DNA from: Isoptericola sp. AK164
Lineage (GTDB): Bacteria; Actinomycetota; Actinomycetes; Actinomycetales; Cellulomonadaceae
Assembly: GCF_029643425.1 (NCBI RefSeq)
Contig: NZ_CP119106.1
Span: 3,286,001 to 3,350,000 of the forward strand
Length of the DNA: 64,000 nucleotides
Direction: 5' to 3'
Shown here: piece after piece, positions 1-7,622 of the stretch
How the letters are laid out: each line of letters opens with the position of its first letter
Numbering within the stretch: the stretch's first letter is position 1
Translations under genes and position numbers: made by a program
Notes under the pieces: model-generated
The model's input: only the letters and a program-made list of their open reading frames with translations
Database searches by the model: none
What the model was told of the DNA's origin: nothing

Positions 1-343
1 GCTCCAGGGCCTCGGCACGCGCCGTCGCGGCGGGGATGCCACGCAGCCGGGCGAGGTAGACGAGCTGGTCGAGCGCCGGCTGCTTGGGGTACAGGCCGCG
101 CTCCTCGGGCATGTACCCGAACGTGCGCCGGTCCGCGCGGGTCACCGGGGCGCCGTCGAACAGCACCTCCCCGGAGGTGGCCGCGAGGACACCCATCATC
201 ATGCGCATCGTGGACGTCTTGCCGGCGCCGTTGGAGCCGACGAACCCCGTGAGCATGCCGCCCCGGGCGGCGAAGGAGACGCCGTCGACCGCCCGCAGGT
301 CGCCGAAGGTTCTGGTCAGGTCCCTGACCTCGAGAGTGGACAT
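1..343 (-). CDS. ABC transporter ATP-binding subunit, N-terminal part (runs off window)
   Basis: The protein begins MSTLEVRDLTRTFGDLRAVDG and shows a Walker A P-loop (GSNGAGKTST) near residue 36, followed by a GYMPEERGLYPKQ segment typical of the Q-loop region of ABC-2/DrrA-type exporter ATPases. Only about 114 residues lie in the window; the signature and Walker B motifs lie beyond base 1. An ATPase of this type energises an ABC-2 membrane exporter whose permease usually follows, here outside the window. The ATG is preceded by TAGGTT seven bases upstream, as in other apparently leaderless genes here. Substrate unknown. Confidence 0.85.
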   Translation of the reverse strand, partial: MSTLEVRDLTRTFGDLRAVDGVSFAARGGMLTGFVGSNGAGKTSTMRMMMGVLAATSGEVLFDGAPVTRADRRTFGYMPEERGLYPKQPALDQLVYLARLRGIPAATARAEALE

Positions 344-350
344 GGCTCCC

Positions 351-356
351 AACCTA
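351..356 (-). promoter_or_regulatory. -10 box TAGGTT of the ABC ATPase gene
   Basis: On the minus strand TAGGTT ends seven bases before the ATG. No Shine-Dalgarno sequence lies between, so a leaderless transcript is likely. Same arrangement as several other genes here. Confidence 0.45.
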
Positions 357-430
357 CGGAGCACGGGCCGCGGGCGGATCCGCCGGAAGGGGGATTCGCG
401 CGGGTCCACCACGCGGGCGACGACGCGAAT

Positions 431-459
431 CGTCAGGCATCACCGTCGGACGGCTGACG
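431..459 (+). repeat. 29-nt hairpin repeat, copy A (CGTCAG...CTGACG)
   Basis: A 29-base unit with a 6-bp stem CGTCAG/CTGACG and a 17-base interior starting GCATCACCG. Compared with the other three copies the outermost stem pair is C-G instead of G-C, so both arms changed together. Confidence 0.65.
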
Positions 460-493
460 CAGCACGTCGTCGCTCGCTGCTGACGTCGTCCGC

Positions 494-522
494 GGTCAGC
501 GTTCGGCGACGGATGCCTGACC
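494..522 (-). repeat. 29-nt hairpin repeat, copy B (inverted)
   Basis: Read on the minus strand it is GGTCAG, GCATCCG..., CTGACC over exactly 29 bases, matching copies A, C and D in length, stem and the GCATC start of the interior. It lies just upstream of the preferred start of the AbiEi-like gene and covers an alternative ATG at 513. Confidence 0.65.
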
Positions 523-593
523 GGGCACGTCGCCGTGTCCACACCCTGTGGACGACCGGTCCGGGGGATCCCGCCGGCTGGTCTGCTGGGACG

Positions 594-1583
594 GTGCCCT
601 CCCCACCGCTCGTCGTCCCGGACCGCGCTCACCGGATCGCTTCCCGGCAGGAGGGACTGCTCTCGATCGACCAGTGCCGGTCGTCCGGGGTCACCCGCCA
701 GCAGGCGGCACGCCTGGTCGCCCAGGGGCGCTGGAGCCGACCGGTCCGCGGTGTGTACGACGTCGGCGTCGGCGGGGACCCGGCGCGGGACCGGCTGGAC
801 CGTGCTCGCCGCCGGGCCTCCCTGCTCGGGCCGCTGGCGTGCCCCGGCACGGTGGTCACCGGCGTCGCCGCGCTGGTCCTGCACGGCGTCCACGGCGCAC
901 CGCTCGACGTCCGGCCCGAGGTCACGGTCCCGGACGGGTCGGCCCGCCGGGGCCCCGACCCGGTCCGCGTCCGCCGGCTGCGGCTCCGCCGCTGGTCGGA
1001 GGTCGACGGCGTCGCGTGCGCCCTCCCGGAGGACGCGTTGGCCCAGGCGGTCCCCGCCCTGCCGCGGTACCGCGCCGTCGCGATGATGGACTCGGCGGGC
1101 CACCGCGGCCTCGTCTCGCGCGCCGGCCTCGACCGGGCCCGGGAGAAGTCCGGCGACCTCGTCGGGGCGGCCGCGCGCCGGTCCTGGTGGGACGAGTGCG
1201 ATCCCCGGGCAGAGTCGCCGGCCGAGACCTGGGCACGCCTTGGCTGCGTCGACGCCGGCGTCGCGCCGGACGCGCTGCAGCTCCGGCTGGTCACGTCGTC
1301 CGGGCTGGTCGTGGCCCGGGTCGACCTGGCGTGGCTGCTCCCCGGCGACAGCGCGCTCCTGGTCGAGATCGACGGTCGTGACGTCCACTCCCGGCTCGAC
1401 GCCGTCGTCGCGGACCGCGCCCGGCAGAACCGGATCGCCGGCCGACGGACGCTGGTACGCCGCTACACCGGACGGGACGCCTGGGACGGCACCGTCGCCC
1501 GGGAGGTGGCTGCCGTCCTGGCCGCCGAGGGCTGGTTCCCGCAGCGTCCCCCGGTGGACCACCGGTTCGTCCTGCCGTCGTGA
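594..1583 (+). CDS. AbiEi/DUF559-like protein (helix-turn-helix plus Vsr-like nuclease fold)
   Basis: About 329 residues. The N-terminus (HRIASRQEGLLSIDQC, then VTRQQAARLV, then RWSRPVRGVYDV) looks like the winged-helix domain of AbiEi-family antitoxin-like proteins. The C-terminus (ALLVEIDGRDVHSRLDAVVADRARQNRI) resembles the DUF559/very-short-patch-repair endonuclease fold, with a possible acidic metal site. This architecture is common as solitary genes in actinobacteria and its function is unproven; no AbiEii-like toxin gene is adjacent. The reading frame is open far upstream (to 84), but that part covers the antisense of the ABC gene and repeat copies A and B, so the GTG at 594 is preferred; 513 is possible. 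Flanked on both sides by 29-nt hairpin repeats. Confidence 0.6.
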   Translation: MPSPPLVVPDRAHRIASRQEGLLSIDQCRSSGVTRQQAARLVAQGRWSRPVRGVYDVGVGGDPARDRLDRARRRASLLGPLACPGTVVTGVAALVLHGVHGAPLDVRPEVTVPDGSARRGPDPVRVRRLRLRRWSEVDGVACALPEDALAQAVPALPRYRAVAMMDSAGHRGLVSRAGLDRAREKSGDLVGAAARRSWWDECDPRAESPAETWARLGCVDAGVAPDALQLRLVTSSGLVVARVDLAWLLPGDSALLVEIDGRDVHSRLDAVVADRARQNRIAGRRTLVRRYTGRDAWDGTVAREVAAVLAAEGWFPQRPPVDHRFVLPS

Positions 1584-1607
1584 GGTGACCGCCCCGACGT
1601 CGCGGCG

Positions 1608-1636
1608 GGTCAGGTATCGGGGCCGGACGGCCGACC
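1608..1636 (+). repeat. 29-nt hairpin repeat, copy C
   Basis: GGTCAG, GTATCGG..., CCGACC over 29 bases; the stem keeps pairing with one A/C exception. It is followed by GGCGACGCC, similar to the flank of copy D (GGCGACGAC), so the similarity extends about 12 bases past the stem. Confidence 0.55.
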
Positions 1637-1670
1637 GGCGACGCCGTCGCGGCCACGTGGCGACGCGGAC

Positions 1671-1699
1671 GGTCAGGCATCACCGGCTGATGGCTGACC
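1671..1699 (+). repeat. 29-nt hairpin repeat, copy D
   Basis: GGTCAG, GCATCACCG..., CTGACC over 29 bases, nearly the same as copy A including the flanking CGACGCG on the 5' side. It lies between the convergent ends of the AbiEi-like and LuxR-type genes, so it could also act as a terminator, though no T-run follows. Confidence 0.65.
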
Positions 1700-1712
1700 G
1701 GCGACGACACCG

Positions 1713-2435
1713 TCAGGCGTTCCCGGCCAGTCCGTGCCGGTGGACGTAGACGACCGCCTGGACCCGGTCGCGCAGGTGGAGCTTGCCCAGGACGTTCGAC
1801 ACGTGGGTCTTGACCGTCGCCTCGCCGAGGAACAGCTCCGCGGCGATCTCCGCGTTGGACATCCCCCGGCCCACCAGCACGAGCACCTCGCGCTCGCGGG
1901 CGGTCAGGCGGTCCAGGTCCGGGGCCGACGGCGGCACCCCGGCGCCCCGGACCGCCCCGGCACCCGTCGTCCCGGCGCCGGCCCGCCCGGTATCGACCGT
2001 CCCGGTACCTGTCGCCCCGCCGGCGACCATCCGCTTCACGACCCGCTGTGTCACCTGCGGGGACAGCAGACCGTGCCCGTCGGCGACGGTCCGGACCGCC
2101 TCGACCAGGTGGTCGGCGTCGGCGTTCTTCAGCAGGAACCCGGACGCCCCGGCGGCCAGGGCGTCGAAGACGTAAGCGTCGTCGTCGAAGGTCGTCAGCA
2201 CCAGCACCCGGGAGAGGTCCTCGGCGACGATCCGCCGGGTCGCCTCGATCCCGTCCATGACGGGCATCTGGACGTCCATGAGCACGACGTCGGGACGCAG
2301 CTCCCGGGCCGCGGCGACCGCGTCGACACCGTCCGACGCCTCCCCGACCACGTCGAGGTCGTCCTCGACAGCGAGGATGAGACGGAATCCCGACCGCACG
2401 AGCCGCTGGTCGTCGACGAGCAGCACCGAGGTCAT
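1713..2435 (-). CDS. NarL/LuxR-family response regulator
   Basis: 240 residues. Receiver domain at residues 1-120 with the acidic pair DD8-9, phosphoacceptor D54 (VVLMDVQMP), T/S switch (LTTFDDD) and the conserved lysine (LLKNADA). A Gly/Thr/Ala-rich linker at about 140-170 leads to a LuxR helix-turn-helix at about 175-235 (LTAREREVLVLVGRGMSNAEIA). The gene starts inside the end of the histidine kinase gene (ATGA overlap), so the two are translationally coupled and form a two-component system. Target genes are unknown; an ABC exporter 1.4 kb away is a candidate only by proximity. Confidence 0.92.
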   Translation of the reverse strand: MTSVLLVDDQRLVRSGFRLILAVEDDLDVVGEASDGVDAVAAARELRPDVVLMDVQMPVMDGIEATRRIVAEDLSRVLVLTTFDDDAYVFDALAAGASGFLLKNADADHLVEAVRTVADGHGLLSPQVTQRVVKRMVAGGATGTGTVDTGRAGAGTTGAGAVRGAGVPPSAPDLDRLTAREREVLVLVGRGMSNAEIAAELFLGEATVKTHVSNVLGKLHLRDRVQAVVYVHRHGLAGNA

Positions 2436-3820
2436 GCGGGGTCCTGGGGCAGGGGCAGTCGCACGCGCACACGGTAGCCGCCGGTCACCCGGGGGCCGAT
2501 CTCGGCCACGCCGTGGTGGGCGGCGACCCGTTCGCGCAGCCCGACCAGGCCGAGCCCGGTGCCGGAGGAACCGGGACGCGTCCGCCCGTCGTCGAGCACC
2601 TCGACCTCGGCGAAGCCGGCGGACCCCGCAGAGCCGGCCGATGCCTCGGGTCGCCGGTCGACACGGACGGTGACCGAGGCCGTGCGGGCCGTGGAGTGCT
2701 TGCGCACGTTGGCCAGTCCCTCCTGGACGGTCCGGTACAGGCTCAGCGCGACGGGTGCCGGGACCTCGGTGTCGGCACCGGGCGGCTCGGCGACGAGCGA
2801 GAACGTGACGTCGAGACCGTCGTCGGCCTCCGCCAGCGCCGGGATGTCCGTCAGTCCGGGCCCGGGAGAACGCGCCCCCGACCCACCGTCGGACCCGCCG
2901 TCGGACGCGGTCTCGGACCCGGTGTCGCGCAGGGTCCCCACGAGGCCGCGCATCTGGGTCACCGCCTCCCGGGACGCCGACTCGATGGTGGCCAGGGGTT
3001 CGGCGGCGAGGACCGGGTCCTTGGCGAGCAACCGGCGGGCTGCGGCGGCCTGGATGCCGATGACCGAGACGTGGTGAGCGACGACGTCGTGGAGCTCGCG
3101 GGCGATGCGCAGCCGGTCGGTGACGACCGCGCGACGCTGCAGCTCGGCCGACTGCCGTTCGATCGTCGCCGCCTGGTGGGCGAGCTGCTGCCGGCGCCGG
3201 GCCGCGTTCCACGAGACCTGCCCGATCGCGATCGCGCCGAGGAAGTAGGCCATGTTGACCAGCCAGATGTGGGCGACCATCGCGGTGATCGGGTCGAGGT
3301 ACCCGGGCGGGTCGTCGAGGAGGCCCCGCGACTCGGCGGCCTGCTGCAGTCCCGACCCGACCGCGAGCTGCCACAGGAGCCACGTGAACATGACCAGCAG
3401 GCACACCCCGACCACGACGACCATCGCCTGCCGGTCCCGCGCCCAGGCGACGGCCGAGTAGAGCGCGACGAAGTAGACCGCCTGGAGGACGACCGTCATC
3501 GGGATCGACGGCACGGTGAGGCCGAGCACGAGGAAGTGCGTGTAGGCGACCGCGAGGACCGTGAGGGGGTAGCGACGGCGGACGACCAGCGGCAGGGCGC
3601 CGGCCGCGGAGAGCAGCGCCACGAGCCAGGGCGGGGTCTCCTCGTCCAGGAGACCCGCCGACCGTGCCACCTCGGAGCCGGCGACCGCCAGGACCACGAG
3701 GACGAGGCCGAGCCACACGTCGCGGCGATAGGCGTCGGCGGGATCGGTCGGGGTGCGCTCGAAGTCGGCGTCGAGGCCGAACCACTCGGTGATCAGCTCG
3801 GGGGCTCGCAGGCGCGGCAT
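2432..3820 (-). CDS. Sensor histidine kinase (HisKA_3/HATPase_c, NarL-type partner)
   Basis: 462 residues. About five hydrophobic segments between residues 35 and 200 form the membrane sensor. A dimerisation/phosphoacceptor domain follows with H244 in RIARELHDVVAHHV, then an ATPase domain with the N-box (NVRKHS, about 365) and G-box (GTGLGLVGLRERV, about 425). A Thr/Ser/Gly-rich insert near residues 300-320 lies between the two. This is the usual actinobacterial kinase that phosphorylates LuxR-type regulators such as its downstream neighbour. The ATG is preceded by TACGCT six bases upstream, suggesting a leaderless promoter. The signal sensed cannot be read from the sequence. Confidence 0.92.
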   Translation of the reverse strand: MPRLRAPELITEWFGLDADFERTPTDPADAYRRDVWLGLVLVVLAVAGSEVARSAGLLDEETPPWLVALLSAAGALPLVVRRRYPLTVLAVAYTHFLVLGLTVPSIPMTVVLQAVYFVALYSAVAWARDRQAMVVVVGVCLLVMFTWLLWQLAVGSGLQQAAESRGLLDDPPGYLDPITAMVAHIWLVNMAYFLGAIAIGQVSWNAARRRQQLAHQAATIERQSAELQRRAVVTDRLRIARELHDVVAHHVSVIGIQAAAARRLLAKDPVLAAEPLATIESASREAVTQMRGLVGTLRDTGSETASDGGSDGGSGARSPGPGLTDIPALAEADDGLDVTFSLVAEPPGADTEVPAPVALSLYRTVQEGLANVRKHSTARTASVTVRVDRRPEASAGSAGSAGFAEVEVLDDGRTRPGSSGTGLGLVGLRERVAAHHGVAEIGPRVTGGYRVRVRLPLPQDPA

Positions 3821-3826
3821 CCGTCC

Positions 3827-3832
3827 AGCGTA
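3827..3832 (-). promoter_or_regulatory. -10 box TACGCT of the kinase-regulator operon
   Basis: TACGCT on the minus strand, then six bases, then the kinase ATG. No ribosome-binding sequence fits in between. Confidence 0.45.
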
Positions 3833-3876
3833 CGGAGGAGCACCACGTCGACGCCTCCCCCGCAGGACGGAGAACG

Positions 3877-3918
3877 CGTCAGGTCCGGCGCGGCGTCACC
3901 GCCGCGCCGGACCTGACG
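3877..3918 (-). terminator. Hairpin terminator downstream of aztD
   Basis: A perfect 19-bp inverted repeat (3877-3895 with 3900-3918; arm starts CGTCAGGTCCGG) with a 4-base loop TCAC. It starts 23 bases after the aztD stop codon and ends before the kinase promoter. No T-run follows, which is common for actinobacterial terminators. Confidence 0.7.
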
Positions 3919-3940
3919 TGGGAGGGATCGAGCGGGTCGC

Positions 3941-5305
3941 TCAGTGGTCGTGGTCCTCGTGACCCTCGTCCGCGTGGTCCTCGTCCGCGTGCTCCTCCTC
4001 GGAGTGCTCGTCGCCGTGCTCCTCCTCGGAGTGCTCCGCCGCGGGCTCGCCGTACACGCCGGAGAGCTCGTTCGCCGCGACGCCGAGGTCGGCCGTGAGC
4101 CAGACCTCCTGCTCGACGAGGTCGACCGCGTGGATCTGTTGGTTCGCCGGGTCGGTGACGTAGACCGAGCCGTCGAGCGCGAGCACCGTCGGGCGCGGCT
4201 GCTGCCAGTCCGTCGGCTCCTCCCAGGAGTCGACGACCGGGATCGAGGCGGTGATCTCGCCGGACTCGGGGTCGATGACCTGCAGGGATCCGTCGGTGGT
4301 CAGGACGAGCGCCTCGCCGTCGTCACCGCGGGCCAGGGAGCGGAAGCTGTACGAGCCCGGCAGGTCGACGAGCCGGTGGCTCGCGTCCCGGGTGTCGATC
4401 AGGCTGACGCGGGTCGGCCGCTCGAGCTCCGCGTCGGGGTCGGTCTTGTAGTCACCGAGGATGACGGGCGAGGCCTCCGAACCGGCCTGGTTGCCGATCC
4501 GCGAGTACTCGTCCGGGGTCTCGACCTGCGTGAACTCGCCGTCGGCGTAGACGACGGCCCCGTTCTCGCAGCCGAGGACGACGGCCTCTCCCTGCGCGAC
4601 GGACTCGCCGTGCACGCCGGGGCAGTCGCCGGAGGAGGCGACCTCCTCGCCGTCGGCGTCCAGGACCGCGACACCGGTGCGCTCCTCCTCGGTGCCGATC
4701 GTGACGAGGAGCGACCCGTCGCTCAGCGGGACGGCCACGCCGTGGTGGGCGTCGGGCAGCTCGACGGTCTCGACCTCCGCGTCCGCCTCGGCGACGTGCA
4801 GCGACTCCACGAGCTCGACGTGCCCGGTGCCGTCGTCGAAGAAGGCGGTGGTGCCGTCGTGGACGACCGCGTGCCCGGGCCTCTCGGCGTCGTAGGTGAC
4901 GTCCGTCAGCTCCGGGGAGGCCGTGTAGTAGTGGAAGTGATCGCCGTGGCCCTCGCCCCAGGTCCCGGTGTCGAGGAGCTGGAAGCCACCGGTGGTGGAC
5001 ACCGCGAGGTGGCGCCCGTCGCCGGCCGGGTTGAGGCGGTTGAAGCCCTCGAGCTCGACGTCGCCGACCTCCTCGAGGGTCATCGCGTCGAGGACCTTGA
5101 TGCCGCCGTCGTAGGTGACGGCGACGCGGGCGGTGCGGGACTGGACCTCGGTGGGGCCCTGAGCGCTGTCCGCCGAGTCCTCGGTCTCGGCGGCGGCGGG
5201 GTCGGTCTCGGTGGCCGGTTCCTCGGCATCGGTGCCGCACGCGGCCAGGAGGCCGAGGGGCAGCGCGAGGGCGAGCGCCGTGGCGGCGCGGGATCGGGTG
5301 GTCAT
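3941..5305 (-). CDS. aztD: Zinc metallochaperone AztD-like lipoprotein
   Basis: 454 residues from the preferred ATG. A signal peptide ends in a lipobox (LGLLAAC), so the mature protein is a lipoprotein on the outer face of the membrane. The body has beta-propeller-type repeats with scattered histidines (for example GHGDHFHYY and PDAHHG). The last about 35 residues are almost only His, Glu and Asp (repeated HSEEEHGDEH-like blocks), a likely zinc-loading tail. In the AztD family the protein hands zinc to the AztC binding protein of the AztABC importer; no aztABC genes are adjacent here. Zur-like palindromes lie upstream, consistent with induction when zinc is scarce. The frame is open 14 codons further upstream, but AAGAAAG before 5305 fits better as the ribosome site. 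Confidence 0.8.
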   Translation of the reverse strand: MTTRSRAATALALALPLGLLAACGTDAEEPATETDPAAAETEDSADSAQGPTEVQSRTARVAVTYDGGIKVLDAMTLEEVGDVELEGFNRLNPAGDGRHLAVSTTGGFQLLDTGTWGEGHGDHFHYYTASPELTDVTYDAERPGHAVVHDGTTAFFDDGTGHVELVESLHVAEADAEVETVELPDAHHGVAVPLSDGSLLVTIGTEEERTGVAVLDADGEEVASSGDCPGVHGESVAQGEAVVLGCENGAVVYADGEFTQVETPDEYSRIGNQAGSEASPVILGDYKTDPDAELERPTRVSLIDTRDASHRLVDLPGSYSFRSLARGDDGEALVLTTDGSLQVIDPESGEITASIPVVDSWEEPTDWQQPRPTVLALDGSVYVTDPANQQIHAVDLVEQEVWLTADLGVAANELSGVYGEPAAEHSEEEHGDEHSEEEHADEDHADEGHEDHDH

Positions 5306-5382
5306 CGGACTTCTTTCCTCGTCGGGGACGACGCCGGGAAGCGGCACGGCGCCGGGAGCTGCGGGGGCGCCACGGACGCCCC

Positions 5383-5407
5383 GACGCGAATGAGAACCAT
5401 TCGCGTC
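5383..5407. promoter_or_regulatory. Perfect palindrome upstream of aztD (possible second Zur site)
   Basis: GACGCGAATG - AGAAC - CATTCGCGTC: a perfect 10-bp inverted repeat with a 5-base centre, 78 bases upstream of the aztD start. It contains the TGAGAAC half seen in the Zur-like site 33 bases further upstream, but the other half does not match the Zur consensus. Confidence 0.5.
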
Positions 5408-5423
5408 AACAGACCGCAGTCAA

Positions 5424-5452
5424 CCACGTATGAGAACGGTTATCAAACGTGG
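5424..5452. promoter_or_regulatory. Zur-box-like operator
   Basis: CCACGT - TGAGAACGGTTATCA - ACGTGG with one A on each side of the core. The 15-base core fits the bacterial Zur pattern (TGANAAC-N-GTTNTCA) with one mismatched pair, and the flanks extend the palindrome. It lies in the only gap upstream of aztD. Confidence 0.65.
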
Positions 5453-5458
5453 GGGGCG

Positions 5459-6235
5459 TCAGCCCCGCGAGTGCTGCACGCGGCTCGCGGCGAGGCTGAC
5501 GATCATCGCCACGAAGACCACGAGGTACACCTGCCCGACGATCGCCTCGCTCGTGGCGAGGAGCCGACCCACCGGCGTCACGGCCGCGAGGTCGCCGTAC
5601 CCGAGCGTCGTGATCGTCGTCAGCGAGAAGTACATGAACGACGTCGTCGGCTGCTCCGTGCCGAAGAAGGGAGACTCGGTGAGGTTGTCCACCGTGAGGA
5701 ACGCGTAGTAGTACATCAGCGAGATGAGCAGGTAGGCCGACACGGCCCCGAGCACCGTCGCGAGGGTGACGATCCGGTGGTGCACCAGCCGCCGCACCAC
5801 GACCACGGGGGCCAGCGCCGCGATGAGGAGCAGCAGCGGGGGCGCGGACGTGACGGCGTCCGAGGTGTCGAGCAGGAGCACGATCACCAGGGACACCGCG
5901 ACCAGCACGCCCAGCACGACGTAGGCCCACCGCCGCCACCGGGTGCGCAGGCCCGCCGCGCGCAGCGCCAGACCCAGGGTCGCCCCGACCGTGAGCGTCG
6001 TCGCCAGGCCGGCCAGCGCCGGGCCGAGCTCGTCGCCCGCGGCCCGGATGTCCACGAGCGACAGCAGCGCGACCGTCAGCCCGGTCAGGGCGAGCAGGAT
6101 CCCGAACCGGTCGATCCAGCGCGAGTGCGGGTCGAACCGGGTGTCGTCACCGGCCGGCGGCTGCGGCTCGCGCGAGATGAAGGCGTCCCGGCCGACGGGG
6201 GCCGGTTCGCGCGGCGGGTCCGGCTGCTCGGGCAC
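5459..6235 (-). CDS. Two-pore-helix potassium channel family protein (Ion_trans_2)
   Basis: 258 residues from the chosen GTG. A Pro-rich cytoplasmic N-terminus precedes about six hydrophobic segments. The last two flank a pore loop with a K+ selectivity filter, TTLGYGDL, around residue 210. This is the Ion_trans_2 layout of small bacterial K+ channels. The GTG at 6235 lies 4 bases after the stop codon of the YibE/F gene, suggesting coupling; the frame is open to 6298, overlapping the upstream gene, so the start is uncertain. No RCK or cyclic-nucleotide domain follows the last membrane segment, so gating is unknown. Confidence 0.85.
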   Translation of the reverse strand: MPEQPDPPREPAPVGRDAFISREPQPPAGDDTRFDPHSRWIDRFGILLALTGLTVALLSLVDIRAAGDELGPALAGLATTLTVGATLGLALRAAGLRTRWRRWAYVVLGVLVAVSLVIVLLLDTSDAVTSAPPLLLLIAALAPVVVVRRLVHHRIVTLATVLGAVSAYLLISLMYYYAFLTVDNLTESPFFGTEQPTTSFMYFSLTTITTLGYGDLAAVTPVGRLLATSEAIVGQVYLVVFVAMIVSLAASRVQHSRG

Positions 6236-6239
6236 GGCG

Positions 6240-7562
6240 TCAGACTCGCTCGTCGGGTCGGGTCGGCACGTCGTCCTCCGGGGTCGGGTCCGCACCATCG
6301 TGGCCGACCCCGGCGCTCGCCGCCAGGGCAGCGCCCGTGGGCACGGTGACCGCGGCGATCGCCGTCGTGATCGGGATCGCCAGCACCAGCCCGATGGACC
6401 CGACCAGCGTGCGCACGATCTCCTCGGCGATCTCCCCCGAGGTCAGCGTCATCATCGGGGTCTGGTCGAGCAGCCACACCGTCAGCAGCAGCGGCAGGGC
6501 CGCGCCCACGTAGGCGAACGCGATCGTGTAGACGGTCGAGGCGATGTGGTCGCGCCCGATGCGCATCGCCCGGGCGAACAGCATCCGCCGCGGGGCCAGC
6601 GGGGCCAGCGCCCGCAGCTCCCACACGGCCGAGGCCTGCGTGATCGTCACGTCGTTGAGGACACCCATGCCGGCCAGCACCAGCCCGCACAGCGCGATGC
6701 CGCGCAGGTCCACCCCGGGCGCGATCGTCGGCAGGTTCTGCGCGATCTCCTCCGAGGCGCCGGTGATCTGCGCGGCACCCGTCGCCCACGCCCCGATCCC
6801 CGCGGTGAGCGCCAGCCCTGCCAGGGTGCCCAGCAGCGCCACGGTCGTCCGGGCCGTCAGGCCGTGCGCCAGGTAGAGGACGGCCAGCATCACCGCCGAC
6901 GACGTCACCAGGGCCACGCCCATCGCGTTCTCGCCGGACAGCAGCGCCGGGAACGTGAACCCGACGAACACGGCGAACGCCACCGCCAGGCCGACCAGGG
7001 CCGCCAGGCCGCGCCAGCGGGCGACCAGCAGCACGACCAGCACGTAGGCGACGGCGAGGATCCCCAGGGGCACCTCGCGCTCGTAGTCCATGAACACGTA
7101 CGGCACGGGGGTCTCGGCGAAGTCGCCGATGTACAGCGCGATCACCGGGTCGCCGGGCTCCAGCTCGAACCGTGGCTCGGCCTGCATGCCGGAGGTGCTG
7201 CCGTCGGCCAGGCGGATCTCGACGTTGCCGATCGTCGAGTCGTCGGTGGTGGGCCACGACGCGTCCCCGGCGGCCTCCCCCTCGAGCGGTCCGACGACGG
7301 TCGCGGACACGAGCTCGCTGCCCTCGACGACGACCGGCACCCGGTCCGGGATCCCGGCCTCGGCGGGCCACAGCTGCCACAGGCCGAGACCGGTGGCGAC
7401 CAGCGCGGGCAGCACCAGGAGGGCGAGCACGAGCCGGGTGCGCCAGGGCGCCGGCGGCACGGGACCACCGTGCCCGTGACCGTGCCCGCCGTCGGGCAGG
7501 GTGGAGAGCTCCGTCGTGCGGGCGTGGCGGGCGCCTCGCCGGGAGCCGACGTCGGTCGTCAC
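6240..7562 (-). CDS. YibE/F family membrane protein
   Basis: 440 residues. A His/Gly-rich N-terminus (GGHGHGHGG) is followed by one membrane anchor (residues 45-65), an extracytoplasmic region of about 90 residues, then at least seven membrane segments. Typical YibE/F sequences seen include PYVFMDYERE, VFVGFTFPALL, GMGVLNDVTITQASAVWEL and IGRDHIASTVYT. The family is widespread in actinobacteria and firmicutes; its biochemical function is not established. It is immediately upstream of, and probably co-transcribed with, the K+ channel gene. The 60-bp gap to the divergent DMT transporter gene must hold both promoters. Confidence 0.88.
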   Translation of the reverse strand: MTTDVGSRRGARHARTTELSTLPDGGHGHGHGGPVPPAPWRTRLVLALLVLPALVATGLGLWQLWPAEAGIPDRVPVVVEGSELVSATVVGPLEGEAAGDASWPTTDDSTIGNVEIRLADGSTSGMQAEPRFELEPGDPVIALYIGDFAETPVPYVFMDYEREVPLGILAVAYVLVVLLVARWRGLAALVGLAVAFAVFVGFTFPALLSGENAMGVALVTSSAVMLAVLYLAHGLTARTTVALLGTLAGLALTAGIGAWATGAAQITGASEEIAQNLPTIAPGVDLRGIALCGLVLAGMGVLNDVTITQASAVWELRALAPLAPRRMLFARAMRIGRDHIASTVYTIAFAYVGAALPLLLTVWLLDQTPMMTLTSGEIAEEIVRTLVGSIGLVLAIPITTAIAAVTVPTGAALAASAGVGHDGADPTPEDDVPTRPDERV

Positions 7563-7610
7563 GGTGGCATGGTGTCATCCCGCGCCGCTCGGCCCGTGCC
7601 GCCCGCGCCG

Positions 7611-7616
7611 TAGACT
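7611..7616 (+). promoter_or_regulatory. -10 box TAGACT of the DMT transporter gene
   Basis: TAGACT followed by CCGCGG and then the GTG start codon: a leaderless arrangement that fixes the start at 7623. Confidence 0.5.
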
Positions 7617-7622
7617 CCGCGG

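Noticed and set aside
84-593. N-terminal extension of the AbiEi-like frame back to base 84
   Set aside because: It runs antisense over the ABC ATPase gene and across two hairpin repeats, is Arg/Ser-rich without domain signs, and no homologous start pattern is seen.
1700-1730. A fifth copy of the 29-nt repeat starting CGTCAGGCG at 1711
   Set aside because: Only the first eight bases match; there is no pairing arm, and the bases are the end of the response-regulator gene.
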